Shown here in pieces: positions 34,831 to 46,700 of a stretch of 64,000 nt of DNA. Source of the DNA: Heracleum sosnowskyi (Eukaryota > Streptophyta > Magnoliopsida > Apiales > Apiaceae); the NCBI GenBank assembly GCA_030848705.1, contig CM061238.1, positions 75,354,685 through 75,418,684 of the forward strand, written 5' to 3'. The number at the start of each line of letters is the position of its first letter. Positions within the stretch are counted from its first letter, which is position 1. The notes below the pieces were generated by a model. The model was not told the origin of the DNA and searched no databases. It was given only the letters and a program-made list of their open reading frames with translations. A program made the translations under genes and the position numbers.

Positions 34831-35669
34831 TCTATAATATATATAAAGAAATTATGAAAATGAATAAGATGTCACTTTTTTTATTAGGAATTCAGACGAT
34901 TATATTAACAAATATTTAGAGTCCAAAAAGTTTTGCTCTTTTTTTCATCGAGCTCATATTTGTGTTTACATTTATAATATTTATATTTTCATACCCGAAC
35001 ATTTACTTACTTACTCTTGGTTTTGATTGATTTTGTTTTAAGGAAGATACATGAACCGATGTCAAAGTTCTGCTTGTGTACAACAAAGAAGAGGAATTTG
35101 ATGATATTAGTTGTATTATTAAAGCAAGAAAGTGGATGCATGTATCATGATGTTTTGCACATATCAAATTCTGATTCACACGAAACGTTTCAACCATTGT
35201 ATAATATGTCAAGAATACAAAACAAATTCGAAAATCATGTTATTTATATACTAAATTAATGTGTCATCTCTTAAATTTGATACTAACGAAAAATTGGCTC
35301 ATTGGGAGGAAACATCTTTAAATGGATGGCGGTTCATTAGGAGCAGCGAATTATATGTTAGACTTAAATATTGATATTATATTATGTATTTTAAAATATA
35401 AGTTGTAATTTGAATTTTGAAAAAAATATAAATGATAATCAGTATAATAATATTCAACATCATATTAAAAAAATGAAAATATTAAATAATTGCCTTTTTC
35501 GATATTTATTCAGAATTTCTATGAATGATAAGACAACACGAAAATTCAAAATAAACTTAATGTTAGAAATATAATTATTTATTTCATTTAAAAACATTTT
35601 CTGTAGAATATTTAACTTTTTTAGAGAAACTATTATAAGGCCGCAGCGAAGCGCGACTTAGTAAACTAG
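34831..35669 (+). mobile_element. non-autonomous Helitron-like element 2
   Basis: It begins TCTATAATATATATAAAG and ends with the GC-rich block GCCGCAGCGAAGCGCGAC, followed after a short gap by CTAG and then T. This matches Helitron ends (5' TC, 3' hairpin plus CTRR, insertion before T). About 840 bp, with no coding capacity. Both ends are the same type as in element 1 at 5224-5818. Confidence 0.55.
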
Positions 35670-35700
35670 TTTCTCAAAAAATAAATGGATTTATAACATA

Positions 35701-36395
35701 TGTTAGAAATGAATACCACTAGAAACTAGACAGAGGGGGGGGGGGGGTGAATGGATAGTTTGATGTTTTTCGATTCTTGAAACTCAAGATAAACAGTATA
35801 TGATTATGCTATGTAATATGCGGAATATAAACAACACACACAATCACTTTAATCTACTTTGTATTGAGTAAATTAAATACTACAGCTTTCCGGAAATTCA
35901 CAACAGAATTTCTGGCTTCTAAACAAGAACAGTTTGTAACTTGTTTTTGCTTACAGAGAAAAGAGTGCTTTAGATAAAACTATGTGTATCTCTCTTACAG
36001 CTTTCAGTGGTGTGTGCTCGATATATATCCTCATAAACAACACTAGGCACACCACTATTTACACAATTACCCCTAGCTGAAAGTCCAACTTATCCTGCCA
36101 TAAGAGGTTAACTGTGTCAGGAAGGACCACCTGCTTTTCAGAGTCTTTCCCTATTCTGTAGCTGTTTGTCTCTTATCTTTCTCTCCAAGTTTAGCTGTAG
36201 ATTTTCCATCTGTTCTTTGGACCACCTTGCCAGAACAAATGCTTCAGTATTTGTCTCTTTTGATTCTTGATTCTGTACCTTGATTTGTCTTGTTGTAAAC
36301 GGCTAAGTGTTGATATCGTGAACTCCACTTCATTCCAGACTATGCGATGTCACTTGTGAAGACTACGTGATATGGACTTTGAAGACTTTGCGAAC
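35701..36395 (-). repeat. element D 3' LTR, truncated, minus orientation
   Basis: Read on the minus strand it ends with a C-run (13 C), CTCTGTCTAGTTTCTAG and ...ATTTCTAACA at 35701. This is a typical SIRE-type LTR end and lies in the orientation of element D. Its upstream part is cut at about 36390, where a piece of element C LTR begins. Three imperfect copies of GACTNYGYGA lie at 36338-36393. Confidence 0.65.
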
Positions 36396-37651
36396 TATTG
36401 GCGGTTATCTTTAGTGTACTTTAGAGTAGCCAAAAATAGTATTGTAAACTTGGGAATATATAACCAAGTGTAGCAGTTAGAAAGAAAGTAAGAGAAGAAA
36501 AACAAATAGTTTGTATTAGCTATCTTTGAGAGCATTCTTCTCTACAACTCTGTAACTGAGCAGCTGTGTACTTTTGTATCACAGATTATTTCCGCAATAA
36601 AAACACTTCAGTTGGATCATCAAACAATCCAACTGAATTATTTATATCTTGTGTTTTTGTTTATTCAGTTCAGTTTTATTTTATCAGTGTTTTAAGTTAA
36701 AGAAAATATCAAGAATTGTATTCAACCCCCCCTTCTACAATTCTGTTAGGTCATTTGGGAATAACACATATCTCAGCTAATTTTCACTCCATATGAATAG
36801 AGCATTTAAATACAGTGAAAATTTACTGCTGCAACAATTAACTAGCATATTTACTTAGAACAACTAAATGAAGGATTGAGCATTCCAATTTCACTCACAA
36901 GTCTGTTGAAAACAACTTCATTTAGAGGTTTAGTGAATATGTCAGCTAATTGTTTATCAGTTGGAACATAAGAGACTTCTATGGTACCATTTGCAGCATG
37001 TTCCCTATTGAAATGGTACCTGATCTCAATGTGCTTTGTAGTAGAGTGATTAACAGGATTGGCAACTATGGATATTGCACTAGTATTGTCACACATCAGA
37101 GGAATGTGTTCTAACACTAGTCCATAATCCATGAGTTGATTTCTAATCCAAAGCAATTGAGCACAGCAACTTCCAACAACAATATATTCAGCTTCAGCTG
37201 TGGATGTTGTTGTGGATTGTTGTTTCTTACTGAACCAGAACACTAACCTTTGACCTAAGAATTGGCAGCTTCCAGAGGTGCTCTTCCTGTCAATTCTGCA
37301 TCCAGCATAATCAGAGTCTGTGTAGCCAACCAGGTTGAACCCAGTGCCTTTTGGATACCATAGCCCAAGATTAGGAGTCCCTTTCAGATACCTGAAGATT
37401 CTTTTGATAGCCATCATGTGAGATTCTTTGGGATCAGATTGAAACCTTGCACAAAGGCATGTGGCGAACATGATATCAGGCCTGCTAGCTGTGAGTTAGA
37501 GTAGAGATCCAACCATGCCTCTGTAAACCTTGATGTCTACTCTTTTGCCTTTCTTGTCTTCATCAAGCTTGATAGCAGTGGACATGGGAGTTTTTGCAGA
37601 GGATGATTCTTCTAAACCATATTTCTTCAAAAGATCTTTGACATACTTTGA
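36396..37651. repeat. 1.26-kb duplicated block, copy 1 (C LTR end plus D pol end)
   Basis: It matches 48990-50245 at a constant offset of 12594 bp with very few mismatches. It contains the last 371 bp of the C LTR (plus) and then the end of D pol (minus), that is, a copied junction. It is joined abruptly to C gag at 37651/37652 and to the D LTR on the left. It replaces the first part of the C 5' LTR, the C primer site and the start of C gag. Confidence 0.88.
36851..37651 (-). pseudogene. duplicated fragment of element D pol (RT end and RNase H)
   Basis: A 206-codon open stretch (36851-37471) holds RNase H words TDSDYAGCRIDRKSTSGS, STAEAEYIVVGS and KHIEIRYHFNREH. A shared frameshift near 37498 separates it from the RT end (KYVKDLLKKYGLEESS). 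At 36.4-37.65 kb RNase H is uninterrupted, while the second copy at 49-50 kb has two extra stops there. Confidence 0.85.
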
Positions 37652-39932
37652 AATTCCAAAACTTGTCTCAGAATGGACTATTGAAGATCTTGCAGAAATC
37701 CATAAAGATAAGAGAACCATGAACATTCTGTTTAATGGTTTGGAGCAAGAGATGTTTGATAATGTCATAAACTGTACAACCTCCAAAGAAGTATGGGACA
37801 CTGTCAGAACACTATGTGAAGGAACTGAGCAAGTAAGGGAGAACAAAATGCAACTCCTTATACAACAATATGAGCACTTTCACTTTAAAGCTGGTGAAAC
37901 CCTAAATGACATGTTTAGTAGGTTTCAAAAGCTTCTGAATGGATTAAAGTTGTATGGGAGAATCTACCAAACTAAGGACTCAAACCTTAAATTTCTGAGA
38001 GCTCTTCCAAAAGAATGGAAGCCTATGACTGTTTCTCTAAGAAACACTCAAGAGTACAAAGATTACACTCTTGAAAGGCTGTATGGAACATTGAAGACTT
38101 ATGAGCTGGAAATGGAGCAAGATAAGGAAATTGAAAAGGTACAGAAGAAGGGTGGATCCATTGCATTGATTGCATCTGTGAACCAACTGGAAGATGACAC
38201 TGAAGAAGCTGCAAAGGCCACAACTAGTCGAGCTAGTTGTAGAAGTGATGTCAGCAAGGGTAAAGGTAAGATGACAGAAGAAGAAGAACCAGAACCAGCC
38301 AACTTGGATGACTTAGATGAGATTGATGAACACATTGCTTTTCTGTCAAGAAAATTCTCTAAGTTCAAGTTCAAGAGAAACTCAGAAGCAAGGCCACCAA
38401 GGAGAGACTTTCAACCTAACAAAAGTAACTGGATTGAAAAGTCTAAATCTAAATGTTTCAATTGTGGAATGCTTGGTCACTTTGCTGGAGACTGCAGAAA
38501 ACCCAAGATTGAGAAGAGCAACAGGAAATTTGAGCCTGTTGATTATAAAAAGAAATACTTTGAACTTCTCAAGCAAAAGGAAAAGGCTTTCATGACTCAG
38601 GAGTATGATTGGGCTGGTAATGGTGAAGATTCTGATGATGATGTTGAATATGTCAACTTGGCTCTTATGGCTAACAATCATGAGCAGGAAGCAAGCTCCT
38701 CAAGCAACCAGGTAACAATTACTAATCTTTCTGAGCTTTCTAAAGAGGAATGCGATAGTGCAGTAAATGAAATGTCTACTGTATTATATAATTTGCGTGT
38801 TACTCTTAAATCACTTACCAAAGAGAATTCAAGAATTAAAGAGACTAATTTGCTCTTAAGTGATAGGAATGCAATGTTAGAAGCACAGCTCATTGAATTT
38901 GAGAAAATGAGATGTGTTAGTAGGGATGCTAAGAAGGAACTTGAGAACGTGTTACAAAGGGAAGAAATTCTTAAGACTCAACTAGAAATAGAACAGAGTG
39001 TGATTGCTAAATGGAAAGATGCCAGGAATGTTGCTACCAACATCATTAATGTTCAAGGTATGGAATCTTTCTGTGAACAATCATGGAAAAAGAACAAAGA
39101 GAAACTAGGGTATGCTTGTGAAGCCTTAGATTCAGAAACAGAGTCAACAAACAACAATGATCATTTGTTGAAGGTTGATATGTCAACGGAATGCGATGTT
39201 CCGTTGACACATGAACCATCAACCGATCAGGGTGTTTCGTTGACAGAGAAAAGAAAAGATGAACTCACTAGACTTAATAATAAGTATGGTCCTGTCACCA
39301 AGAACTTTGTTCAAGGTGAGTCTAGTAAATCAAAGAAAGTTGAGAAGCCTGTTGAGAGAGCTAATGTAGGTCACTTGTCCAACAAGCAATTGAAAGATAA
39401 GATGGAGAATGTTCAAATTGAGGCTAAGGGAAATAAAAGGAATAACAGGAATGGCAAAGTAGGAATTAACAAACACAACAATTACACACCTGATAAATAT
39501 GCTCCTAGAAAGACTTGTGTCAATTGTGGAAGTGTTTGTCATTTATCTACTAACTGCAAATCTGTTAAGAAGACTGTTAAAATGAAAATTCCCAAGCCTG
39601 TAATGAATAGTTCTATGCCTACAATGCCTGTTATGCCTAACATGTTTGCTCCATATGCACAATTTCAAAATCCATATGCCAGCATGCCATTTGTGCCTAA
39701 TCCATACATGAATATGTTTAGTATGCCACAAATGCCATGGAATATGAATAATATGTGTGTTCCTTCAAATATGCATGCTGTAAATGAAAATGTGAGCAAC
39801 AATCAGAAATCAACACCAAGAGTAAAAGTTGATTTAAATCAATCTGAGCCCAAGGTGAAAAATGATATAAAAGGAAAAGCAAAGGCTAACAAAACAGGAC
39901 CCAAGGAAACTTGGGTACCAAAATCAACTTGA
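37652..39932 (+). pseudogene. gag: element C gag, N-terminally truncated
   Basis: True Gag sequence starts at the rearrangement junction (IPKLVSEWTIEDLAEIH); codons before it in the same open frame come from antisense D pol. Gag retains part of the capsid region, a CCHC knuckle (CFNCGMLGHFAGDC), a coiled-coil segment, motif-derived sequence near 39182-39246, and a second knuckle (CVNCGSVCHLSTNC). A Met/Pro/Asn-rich stretch (repeated MP, NPY) precedes the terminal WVPKST. It stops with TGA at 39930-39932, 20 nt before the conserved CAGG of pol. Confidence 0.88.
39182..39246. repeat. C-family motif cluster in gag
   Basis: TGTCAACGGAATG, GTTCCGTTGACAC, ATCAACCGATC and GTTTCGTTGACAG are packed into 65 bp in both orientations, within a variable part of Gag. 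Confidence 0.8.
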
Positions 39933-42900
39933 TTTGGTTTCATTGTGTGCAGGGAGACAAAAGGAATCTTTGGTACTTGGATAGTGGTTGTTCAAGACAC
40001 ATGACTGGTGATTCTACCCTGCTCACAGAGTTTCAGGAAAGAGCTGGACCTTGTATTGCTTTTGGAGATGACAGCAAAGGCTACACAAAGGGATATGGCT
40101 TGATTTCAAAAGAGAATGTCATCATAGATGAGGTTGCATTGGTGGATGGACTTAAGCACAATTTGCTTAGTATCAGTCAACTTTGTGACAAAGGATTTTT
40201 AGTTACTTTTTCAAAAGAAGCCTGTGTTGTTTCTAAAGGAGGAAACAACAATGTGGTAATGACTGGATTCAGAAGAGGGAATGTGTACATTGCTGACTTT
40301 AGTAGCACAAGTCCAGACACCATCACTTGTCTTTTCAGCAAAGCAAGCAAGGATGAAAGTTGGCTATGGCACAAGAAATTATCTCATCTGAATTTCAAGG
40401 TTATGAATGATTTGGTAAGGAAGGATCTTGCTAGAGGAATTCCACAGGTGGAGTTTTCCAAGGATGGTTTGTGTGATGCCTGTCAAAAAGGGAAACAAAA
40501 GAAGGCATCATTCAAAAGCAAGACAGAGTCATCAATTGTCCATCATCTTGAGTTACTTCATATGGATCTGTTTGGCCCTGTAAATGTCATGTCTATTTCA
40601 AAGAAGAAATATTGTCTTGTGATTGTTGATGATTTTTCTAGATTTACTTGGACCTTCTTTTTACATTCTAAAGATGAGGCAAGTGAAATCATTATCAATC
40701 ACATCAAGATGGTAAACAATCATCCTGACTTGAAAGTAAGAAGGATCAGGAGTGACAATGGGACAGAATTCAAGAATTCAAGCATGAAGATGTTCTGTGA
40801 AGAAAATGGTATTATGCATGAGTTTTCAGCAGCAAGGACACCACAGCAAAATGGTGTAGTTGAAAGGAAAAACAGAACACTTATTGAAGCTGCCAGGACA
40901 ATGCTAGATGAATCAAAGTTACCAACTTATTTTTGGGCTGAGGCAGTTAACACAGCTTGCTTCACTCAGAATATTTCTTTGATTAATCAGGCCAAAGGAA
41001 TGACTCCTTATCAACTACTCAAAAGAAAGAAGCCACTATTGGATTTTCTTCATGTCTTTGGATGCAAGTGCTTTGTTCTGAGAAATCAAGCTGAGCATTT
41101 GGGGAAATTTGAAGCAAAGGCAGATGAAGCAATATTTGTGGGATATGCAGCAGGGAAAGCTTACAGAGTCTATAATCTCAGAACCAACATTGTTATGGAA
41201 TCTGTACATGTTGTTTTTGATGATCTCAAAATTCAAGGTCTCTGTGATGAAGGTTTCCATGAAAGTCTCTCTTTTGAGAATGAGGAAGGAGATCGAATGA
41301 ATCATGTTAAGACTACTGAGAAACAGCCTAAAGTTGTTGTATCTAGCACAGATGAGAGCAGCAGTGAAGATGAAATTGCTGCATTAAGATTGAAAAGAAT
41401 AGCTGCTAGTAGACCAAATGGTCATTTCGTTGACAGTCAAGATGGTGGTTTCGTTGACAGTCAAAATGAGCGTTTCGTTGACAGCCAAAACAGTCATACC
41501 GTTGAAGGTCATAGAAATGTCTCAAGAGGTGATCATTTAGGGACAACAAACTCAGGGGGAGTTTCTCAAGGACAAATATCCAATCAAGGCAATCATGATC
41601 ATGAAGCTACCTCGTCTAGAGCAAATCTACCTCCCTCAAGAAAATGGACTAAAGATCATCCCTTTGAACTTATTATAGGTGATGTTTCTTCAAAAGTCCA
41701 AACTAGAAGAGCAACTCAAGAAGAATGTCTATATAGAAGCTTTCTGTCTCAAGATGAGCCAAAGAAAGTTGAGGATGCACTTCTAGATCCAGATTGGGTT
41801 TTGGCTATGCAAGAAGAGCTAAACCAATTTGAAAGGAACAATGTTTGGAAGCTGGTGCCCAAGCCTAAGGACAGGAGTGTAATAGGCACAAAATGGGTGT
41901 TCAGAAACAAGATGGATGAAAATGGCATAGTCACAAGGAACAAAGCAAGACTAGTTGCAAAAGGCTACTCACAGGAAGAAGGAATTGATTTTGATGAAAC
42001 ATTTGCTCCTGTTGCAAGACTAGAAGCAATAAGGATTTTCCTAGCCTATGCAGCCCATGCCAATTTCAAAGTCTATCAAATGGATGTGAAAAGTGCTTTT
42101 CTGAATGGGGAATTGGAAGAGGAGGTCTATGTAAGTCAACCTCCTGGTTTTGAAGATGATGATTTTCCAGAATATGTATACTTCCTCCTCAAAGCACTCT
42201 ATGGTTTGAAGCAAGCACCTAGAGCCTGGTATGACACACTCTCACAGTTTCTTCTTGAGAATCACTTCACTAGAGGTACTGTAGATAAAACTCTTTTTCA
42301 CAGGATTGTGAATGGCTCTACTATACTTGTTCAAATTTATGTAGATGACATAATCTTTGGGTCTACAGATGTGAATCTTTGTCAAAAGTTTGCCAAGCTT
42401 ATGCAAAGTAAATATGAAATGAGCATGATGGGAGAATTAACTTACTTTCTTGGTCTTCAAGTGAAGCAAGTTAATGAAGGCATTTTCATTAGTCAAACAA
42501 AATATATTCATGATTTATTAAAGAAATTTAACTTAATGGAATGCTCTCCTGCCAAAACTCCCATGCCCACTGCCACCAAACTTGAATTGAATACTAAGGA
42601 AAAATCTGTGGACATTTCAAGTTACAGAGGCATGGTAGGCTCACTTTTGTATTTAACAGCCAGTAGACCTGATATTATGTTTGCTACATGTCTATGTGCT
42701 AGATTTCAGGCTGATCCTAGGGAATCCCATTTAGTTGCTATTAAAAGGATTTTCAGATATCTCAAGGGAACACCAAACCTTGGCATTTGGTATCCTAGAG
42801 AATCTGGTTTTGAACTAATTGGTTATTCAGATGCAGATTATGCAGGATGTAAAATTGACAGGAAAAGCACAACAGGCACCTGTCAATTCTTAGGAAACAA

Positions 42901-43282
42901 GCTTGTGTCATGGTTCAGCAAGAAACAAAACTCAGTTTCCACCTCCACAGCTGAGGCTGAGTATATTGCAGCTGGAAGTTGTTGTGCACAGATTTTATGG
43001 ATGAAAAATCAATTACTTGATTATGGATTAAGAGTTGAGAAAATTCCTATTTTCTGTGACAACACTAGTGCCATTGCCATTACTGAGAATCCAGTGCAGC
43101 ATTCAAGAACCAAGCACATTGACATCAAGTACCATTTCATTAGAGAACATGTTATGAATGGTACTGTGGAGTTACATTTTGTTCCAAGCGAACAACAACT
43201 TGCAGACATCTTTACCAAGCCACTCGATGAATCAACATTCTCAAGATTAGTAAGTGAGCTAGGTATGCTAAATTTCTCTTAA
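39911..43282 (+). CDS. pol: element C pol (PR-INT-RT-RNase H), open
   Basis: The frame opens at 39911, inside the gag end. The homologous start is the GTG-CAG-GGA at 39947-39955; the earlier residues have no counterpart in relatives. Domains: protease (LDSGCSRHMTGD), GAG pre-integrase (WHKKLSHLNF ... CDACQ), integrase (MDLFGPV, RSDNGTEF, VVERKNR), a linker with four 8-residue FVDSQ repeats, RT (YVDDIIFGS from about residue 810) and RNase H (SDADYAGCKIDRKSTTG, STAEAEYIAAGS, KHIDIKYHFIREH). It ends GMLNFS. It is not in the frame of gag (offset +2 from the gag stop), so simple stop read-through cannot make it. All key acidic residues appear present. Confidence 0.93.
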   Translation: MGTKINLIWFHCVQGDKRNLWYLDSGCSRHMTGDSTLLTEFQERAGPCIAFGDDSKGYTKGYGLISKENVIIDEVALVDGLKHNLLSISQLCDKGFLVTFSKEACVVSKGGNNNVVMTGFRRGNVYIADFSSTSPDTITCLFSKASKDESWLWHKKLSHLNFKVMNDLVRKDLARGIPQVEFSKDGLCDACQKGKQKKASFKSKTESSIVHHLELLHMDLFGPVNVMSISKKKYCLVIVDDFSRFTWTFFLHSKDEASEIIINHIKMVNNHPDLKVRRIRSDNGTEFKNSSMKMFCEENGIMHEFSAARTPQQNGVVERKNRTLIEAARTMLDESKLPTYFWAEAVNTACFTQNISLINQAKGMTPYQLLKRKKPLLDFLHVFGCKCFVLRNQAEHLGKFEAKADEAIFVGYAAGKAYRVYNLRTNIVMESVHVVFDDLKIQGLCDEGFHESLSFENEEGDRMNHVKTTEKQPKVVVSSTDESSSEDEIAALRLKRIAASRPNGHFVDSQDGGFVDSQNERFVDSQNSHTVEGHRNVSRGDHLGTTNSGGVSQGQISNQGNHDHEATSSRANLPPSRKWTKDHPFELIIGDVSSKVQTRRATQEECLYRSFLSQDEPKKVEDALLDPDWVLAMQEELNQFERNNVWKLVPKPKDRSVIGTKWVFRNKMDENGIVTRNKARLVAKGYSQEEGIDFDETFAPVARLEAIRIFLAYAAHANFKVYQMDVKSAFLNGELEEEVYVSQPPGFEDDDFPEYVYFLLKALYGLKQAPRAWYDTLSQFLLENHFTRGTVDKTLFHRIVNGSTILVQIYVDDIIFGSTDVNLCQKFAKLMQSKYEMSMMGELTYFLGLQVKQVNEGIFISQTKYIHDLLKKFNLMECSPAKTPMPTATKLELNTKEKSVDISSYRGMVGSLLYLTASRPDIMFATCLCARFQADPRESHLVAIKRIFRYLKGTPNLGIWYPRESGFELIGYSDADYAGCKIDRKSTTGTCQFLGNKLVSWFSKKQNSVSTSTAEAEYIAAGSCCAQILWMKNQLLDYGLRVEKIPIFCDNTSAIAITENPVQHSRTKHIDIKYHFIREHVMNGTVELHFVPSEQQLADIFTKPLDESTFSRLVSELGMLNFS
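41424..41519 (+). repeat. 24-bp tandem repeat of the C motif in pol linker
   Basis: Four units start TTTCGTTGACAG, TTTCGTTGACAG, TTTCGTTGACAG and TACCGTTGAAGG at 24-bp spacing. They encode FVDSQ-type octapeptides between integrase and RT. The linker is the only part of pol where the motif is seen. Confidence 0.88.
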
Positions 43283-43730
43283 TTATTTTTGAGACATTAT
43301 GCCAACGAAACAAACCATTTCGTTGACAATCTTAGCATTTTTCTGGGTGTTTCGTTGATAGCTCTTTTATGTCAACGAAACACAGCTGTATCAACGAAAC
43401 AGACGGGACTTTAAACGCCCAATTCTGATTCGTTGATTTAGCGCTCTTAATCTGAACCGTTGAAAACTGACACGTCTTTTACCACGATCTATGCATACTT
43501 CCCTGTAAGTATAAATCATGGTAATACTTTAAGAGTAACGGTTATATTTTTAAGCCAATCCAGTAATTTACTTTTATTATTGGACTCATTTTCTGAGAAT
43601 TTTTGGGGGAGTATTTAAGAAATTCTATTTTCTTTATTTTTTTTTTCCTGCTCTCAAAAATTCCAAAGGCTTTTCTCTCTCTTTCTCTCTCTAACAAGCA
43701 ACTCAGTTCGAAGCTTTATCTCACTCAACA
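43283..43730 (+). other. element C spacer between pol and ORF3, with motif array
   Basis: Between about 43302 and 43455 there are CCAACGAAAC, ATTTCGTTGACAA, GTTTCGTTGATAG, TGTCAACGAAAC, ATCAACGAAAC, TTCGTTGAT and CCGTTGAAA. AACGGTTATATTTTTAAG near 43539 and GTATTTAAG at 43612 are AT-rich boxes, followed by a long CT-rich leader up to the ATG at 43731. Confidence 0.75.
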
Positions 43731-46700
43731 ATGGCACCCATAGTCAACCTTATGTCTGCTGGAGGGTTCATCTATGAGAAGAACAACTCCATCCCTTTTG
43801 TTGCAAAGGAAAACCCGAACAGACTTTTCTTCAAAATGATGGATTTCATGAAGAATTGCAAGTTGAGCTATGCAATGTTCCACTCTACACCAATCTACAA
43901 TGAAATAATTGAGGAAATTTGGACCTCATGTGAATATAGTGGAACAAATTGCACTCTGCAATTCACTCTCCAAGGTAATGAGTACATAGTTAATTCTGAT
44001 GTTTTGCAAGCATGTTTACATATTCCTGATAATAACTGTGATGCTTTGCCTACTAACACTGAAATAACTACCATGCTAAATTCTATAAACTACTCTTTGC
44101 CTACTGATAATCTGGGTAGAATAATTAGGAGAGGTCTGGTTAGGGAATACAGTTATTTAGCTGATGCATTCATTAAGGTCTTTTCTGGAAAGATTAGTAA
44201 TTTTGATGCATTAACTAACTCTATGTTAATTCTCCTAACCATGCTTCTAAATGATAGATATTACAACTTTAGCACCCAACTTATTTATGAAATTGGTGCT
44301 AAGTTGGGTGATAAGGCAAATAGGAAGAAAAATATCTATTATGCAAGGTTTCTGATGATGCTGGCTAATCATGTTAGTCCAGCACCATTAGTTATCTCTA
44401 ACCCTAATGCCAGGTTTGAGTGCTTCGTACAAGAAAAGAGAGTATTGACAGACATACTGAGGCTGAACTACAATGGTGATGTTCCAGTGGTGTATCTGCC
44501 AATCATTGAGGTAACTACTACTATCCCTGTTAGTATAGCTGTTACTTCTATTGTCTCCTCCAACCTTGTTGCTATGGAGTCTGTAGCTGTGACCCAACAG
44601 GCTCCTGCCCCAGCAACTAAATCAAAATCAAAGACATCCTCCAAGCCAACCTCAGGTGCTTCTCAAAAGGCACCTGTTGTAAAAACTACCACACAACCTA
44701 AGGGGAGTGAGTCTGGAGTTGTGAGAGGTGAGGGAAGGGGTGAAAATCAAAGAAACCCCAAGAATAAGGAAGGTGAGGTAAGTGTTTCCCAGCCTAGCCC
44801 CATTGTGTCTTCCCAACAAGGCACAATGAGTAAAATGGATTTAAACACAAGTCTAATTGCATCCTCCCAAAAGGATGTGATTATTGAAACAAGCTCTCCA
44901 CCTAGAGCACGGTCCAAAAGGGTAAGGGACACTTCAAGCCCACAGTCTACATTTTCCCAATACCAAAGGAGAGTGAAGCAAAAGACCAAGGGTTCACAGG
45001 GTGCACACACACTGGAAGCAACACTTCCAGTTTCTCAAATTCAGTTTGATGTAACCCCTATTATTACTCTGGGGTTACAGTCCCACTCTCTAAACATTAA
45101 TCTTGATTTATCTCCATCCAATTCACCAACTCAATCTTTAGATGTGGACATGATCCATACATCTTTTCCTGATTCTCCAACTCTAATCTTGGAGAAGCCC
45201 CACTCTGAAGCTGATGGTCATCACTTATTAAGTGATTTGTTGGGCCATCAACCAAGTTTTTCTGAAACTGCAAGAGAATCTGTGGACCCCAATCTCAAAT
45301 CAATCACCACAGATTCTACTGTAATTTCACTTTCTCAAAATGCTTTATTGACTTCATCAACGAAACAGCCTCTTTCGTTGACAAGTGTTTCTCCATCAAC
45401 GGTACCTATACCGTTGACAGTTCAACCTACCATTTCGTTGATAGGTCATTCTACACCTTTTACTGAAAATCAAGTTGTTTCCACAACTAGTGTAGATGAC
45501 CTGGTGGTAGTTGAGACACTTTTAGGTTTGAAAGGGAGTGAAATTGAGAGGCTGGCTTGCAGCCAGACAAAAGGAGAGAATGAGAGTGAGAGGCTGGCTA
45601 TTTCTTCCAGCCAGGCAAAAGGAGAGATTGAGAGTACCACCTTAGTAGGTGAAGGTGAGGGTGTGAGAGGTGTGAGCCATGGGGAGCCCATGATGCAAGA
45701 AAAGAGTGGAGAGAGAGAAGGGACTACAGGAGCAATAAGGGTGGAAGCAGCCATTGCTAATGAGTTAATGGAGGTTAGTGAGGGAGAAAGGGAACTTACT
45801 TTCCAAGAGCATTACCAACAAACTCTGGATAGTATTTCCCTGGATCCTGAGACCTTTACTCATCCTGTGCCAGCCTATCAAGTTATGGCTCAACAGGGCA
45901 ATGTGGAGGCAGAAAGGTCACTCAACTTAATTCATACTACTGCATCAATGCAAAGAGCAAAGGATGCCTTGACCAATCTACCTCCAGGAGCTGCAGCAAG
46001 TGGAGACTTTGAGTTTTCTGATGATGAGGACAGCTATGGTGATAATCTACAGGTGGCCACCACTTCCCAGACTGGGACTTCTGTGGTGCCTCCTACACCA
46101 GACTGGCTTTCTCAGGGTATGCATGGAAGAGTCACTCTAGATGCTGCTATCTCAAGGCAGTACAATGAGGCCTATCTAGCTCATGAGTCTGCAAATGCAA
46201 GGGACAAGAAATTCTACAAGGCCATCATGGATTCTCTGGAAATTCAAAGGCTACAAATGATGCAGACAAGGATTGAGGCTACAGAAATCAAGGACTCCAT
46301 TAGCAATCTCAGGGATGCTAACTACAGGATGTTGGATGAAAAGCTCCCTCTTCTCACTGTGTCCAAGATGACCAGGTTTTTCACTAAGGAACCTGAGGTG
46401 GCTACATCCTTGACAACTCTCTCTACAAGAGTGGACAAGGTGGAAGCTACACTTTCTCAAATGCAGAAGGAACAAGAGAAGCAAACTCAGCTACTCACTC
46501 AGCTAGTGGCAGCTCAAGGACTCCCAGTCATCTCTCTTGATGCTAACAAAAAGGGGGAGAAATCTAAGGAGCTAAACATTCAAATCACAAAGGTGTTGGT
46601 CCCAGCCATTTCACTGCCACAGGAGCCACTAGCAATGGGGGAGTTTGGAAAGAAGAAAAAGGATAGTATTGACCTGATCCAGGAAGCTTCTATGAGGATG

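Noticed and set aside
36725..36732. C/G homopolymer runs near LTR ends (also 8391, 29571, 35742, 49320, 56593) as assembly errors
   Set aside because: A C run about 30-40 bp before the LTR end is present in A, C, D and E, so it is a feature of these LTRs. Exact run lengths may still be unreliable.
43300..43460. TTGAC core of the C and A motifs as WRKY W-boxes
   Set aside because: W-boxes are TTGACC/T, while these are TTGACA within longer fixed words, also inside coding regions. A host factor may still bind, but it does not explain family-specific flanks.
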